Source of the DNA: a virus
Virus record (IMG/VR): IMGVR_UViG_3300046714_000041
Location: 1 to 21,608 of that record
Length of the DNA: 21,608 nucleotides
Reading direction: 5' to 3' (one strand)
Shown here: piece after piece, positions 21,497-21,608 of the stretch
How positions within the stretch are numbered: the first letter of the stretch is position 1
Layout: each line of letters opens with the position of its first letter
The notes under the pieces: generated by a model
What the model saw: only the letters and a program-made list of their open reading frames with translations
Database searches by the model: none
Told to the model about the DNA's origin: nothing
Made by a program: the position numbers and the translations under genes

Positions 21497-21608
21497 TGTC
21501 TGTGCCCCCTCTCCCAATGTCACTCTAGGCTACCACAACACGGACCGCTACATAGTAACTCTCTGCTAGGGGGGCCAGCCGGACGACTCGTACAGGCTGG
21601 CAGACGCT
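21497..21608. other. Upstream leader of the late operon, with an inverted repeat and AT-richer DNA
   Basis: These 112 bases carry no convincing gene. GCCAGCC (21574-21580) pairs perfectly with GGCTGGC (21595-21601) around a 14-base loop. The bases from 21524 to 21570 are AT-richer than the rest of the window. A promoter, a terminator for an earlier gene, or a packaging site could lie here, because small terminase genes often sit near cos or pac. No -35/-10 pair is clear enough to call. Confidence 0.35.

Noticed and set aside
21525-21608. Open frame of 27 codons entering from the right edge on the minus strand
   Set aside because: Third positions are much less GC-rich than in neighbouring genes and no family pattern is seen; probably chance, though the end of an upstream gene cannot be excluded.
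1-21608. tRNA genes, CRISPR arrays, insertion sequences, integrase or attachment sites
   Set aside because: Looked for on both strands and not found; tightly packed structural genes leave almost no room for them.

Overview
This window is the late (virion assembly and lysis) half of a tailed phage, or of a prophage, of a high-GC actinobacterium. A Streptomyces-type host fits best, because the minor tail protein opening, the glycosyltransferase/FkbM genes and the small neck proteins look like those of Streptomyces siphoviruses. GC-rich third codon positions, frequent GTG starts and GGAGG-like ribosome sites support an actinobacterial host. Every convincing gene lies on the minus strand, so the operon reads from right to left. 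No integrase, repressor, tRNA, CRISPR array or insertion sequence was seen, and no gene-free stretch exceeds about 115 bases. Long plus-strand reading frames are GC-rich shadows.

Layout in transcription order. (1) Packaging and head, 21496 to 13244: a small hypothetical protein, terminase small subunit, a basic 64-residue protein, terminase large subunit, SPP1-type portal, MuF/VG15-like minor head protein with a Cys/His cluster, scaffold, P22-type major capsid protein, a 56-residue protein, and a 511-residue fibre-like protein in the head module. (2) Neck part 1, 13224 to 12419: head-tail connector and head closure protein. (3) Sugar cassette, 12422 to 9414: a GT2-type glycosyltransferase, a CmcI-like methyltransferase, an FkbM methyltransferase, a 92-residue hypothetical protein and a second glycosyltransferase. 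(4) Neck part 2 and tail, 9417 to 1466: a coiled-coil protein, a 60-residue protein, HK97 gp10-like protein, DUF3168-like tail terminator, major tail protein, tail assembly chaperones joined by a -1 frameshift, a short tape measure, one large minor tail protein with two lectin-like inserts, and an S74 self-cleaving chaperone protein. (5) Lysis, 1461 to 1: an M15-like peptidase endolysin with a possible internal start, a two-helix holin, and a second small membrane protein that runs off the window.

The genes are packed very tightly. ATGA, GTGA or TGATG junctions occur at most boundaries, including the whole stretch from the connector through the sugar cassette to the tail terminator, so these genes are probably translationally coupled and made at the same time as the virion proteins.

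The most interesting element is the sugar cassette. Two glycosyltransferases and two methyltransferases of sugar-modifying type split an otherwise standard set of neck genes. The simplest reading is that the phage builds an O-methylated glycan on its own capsid or tail proteins. The fibre-like head protein, major capsid protein and major tail protein are the obvious candidate acceptors. This acceptor assignment is inference; the enzyme families are read from visible motifs.
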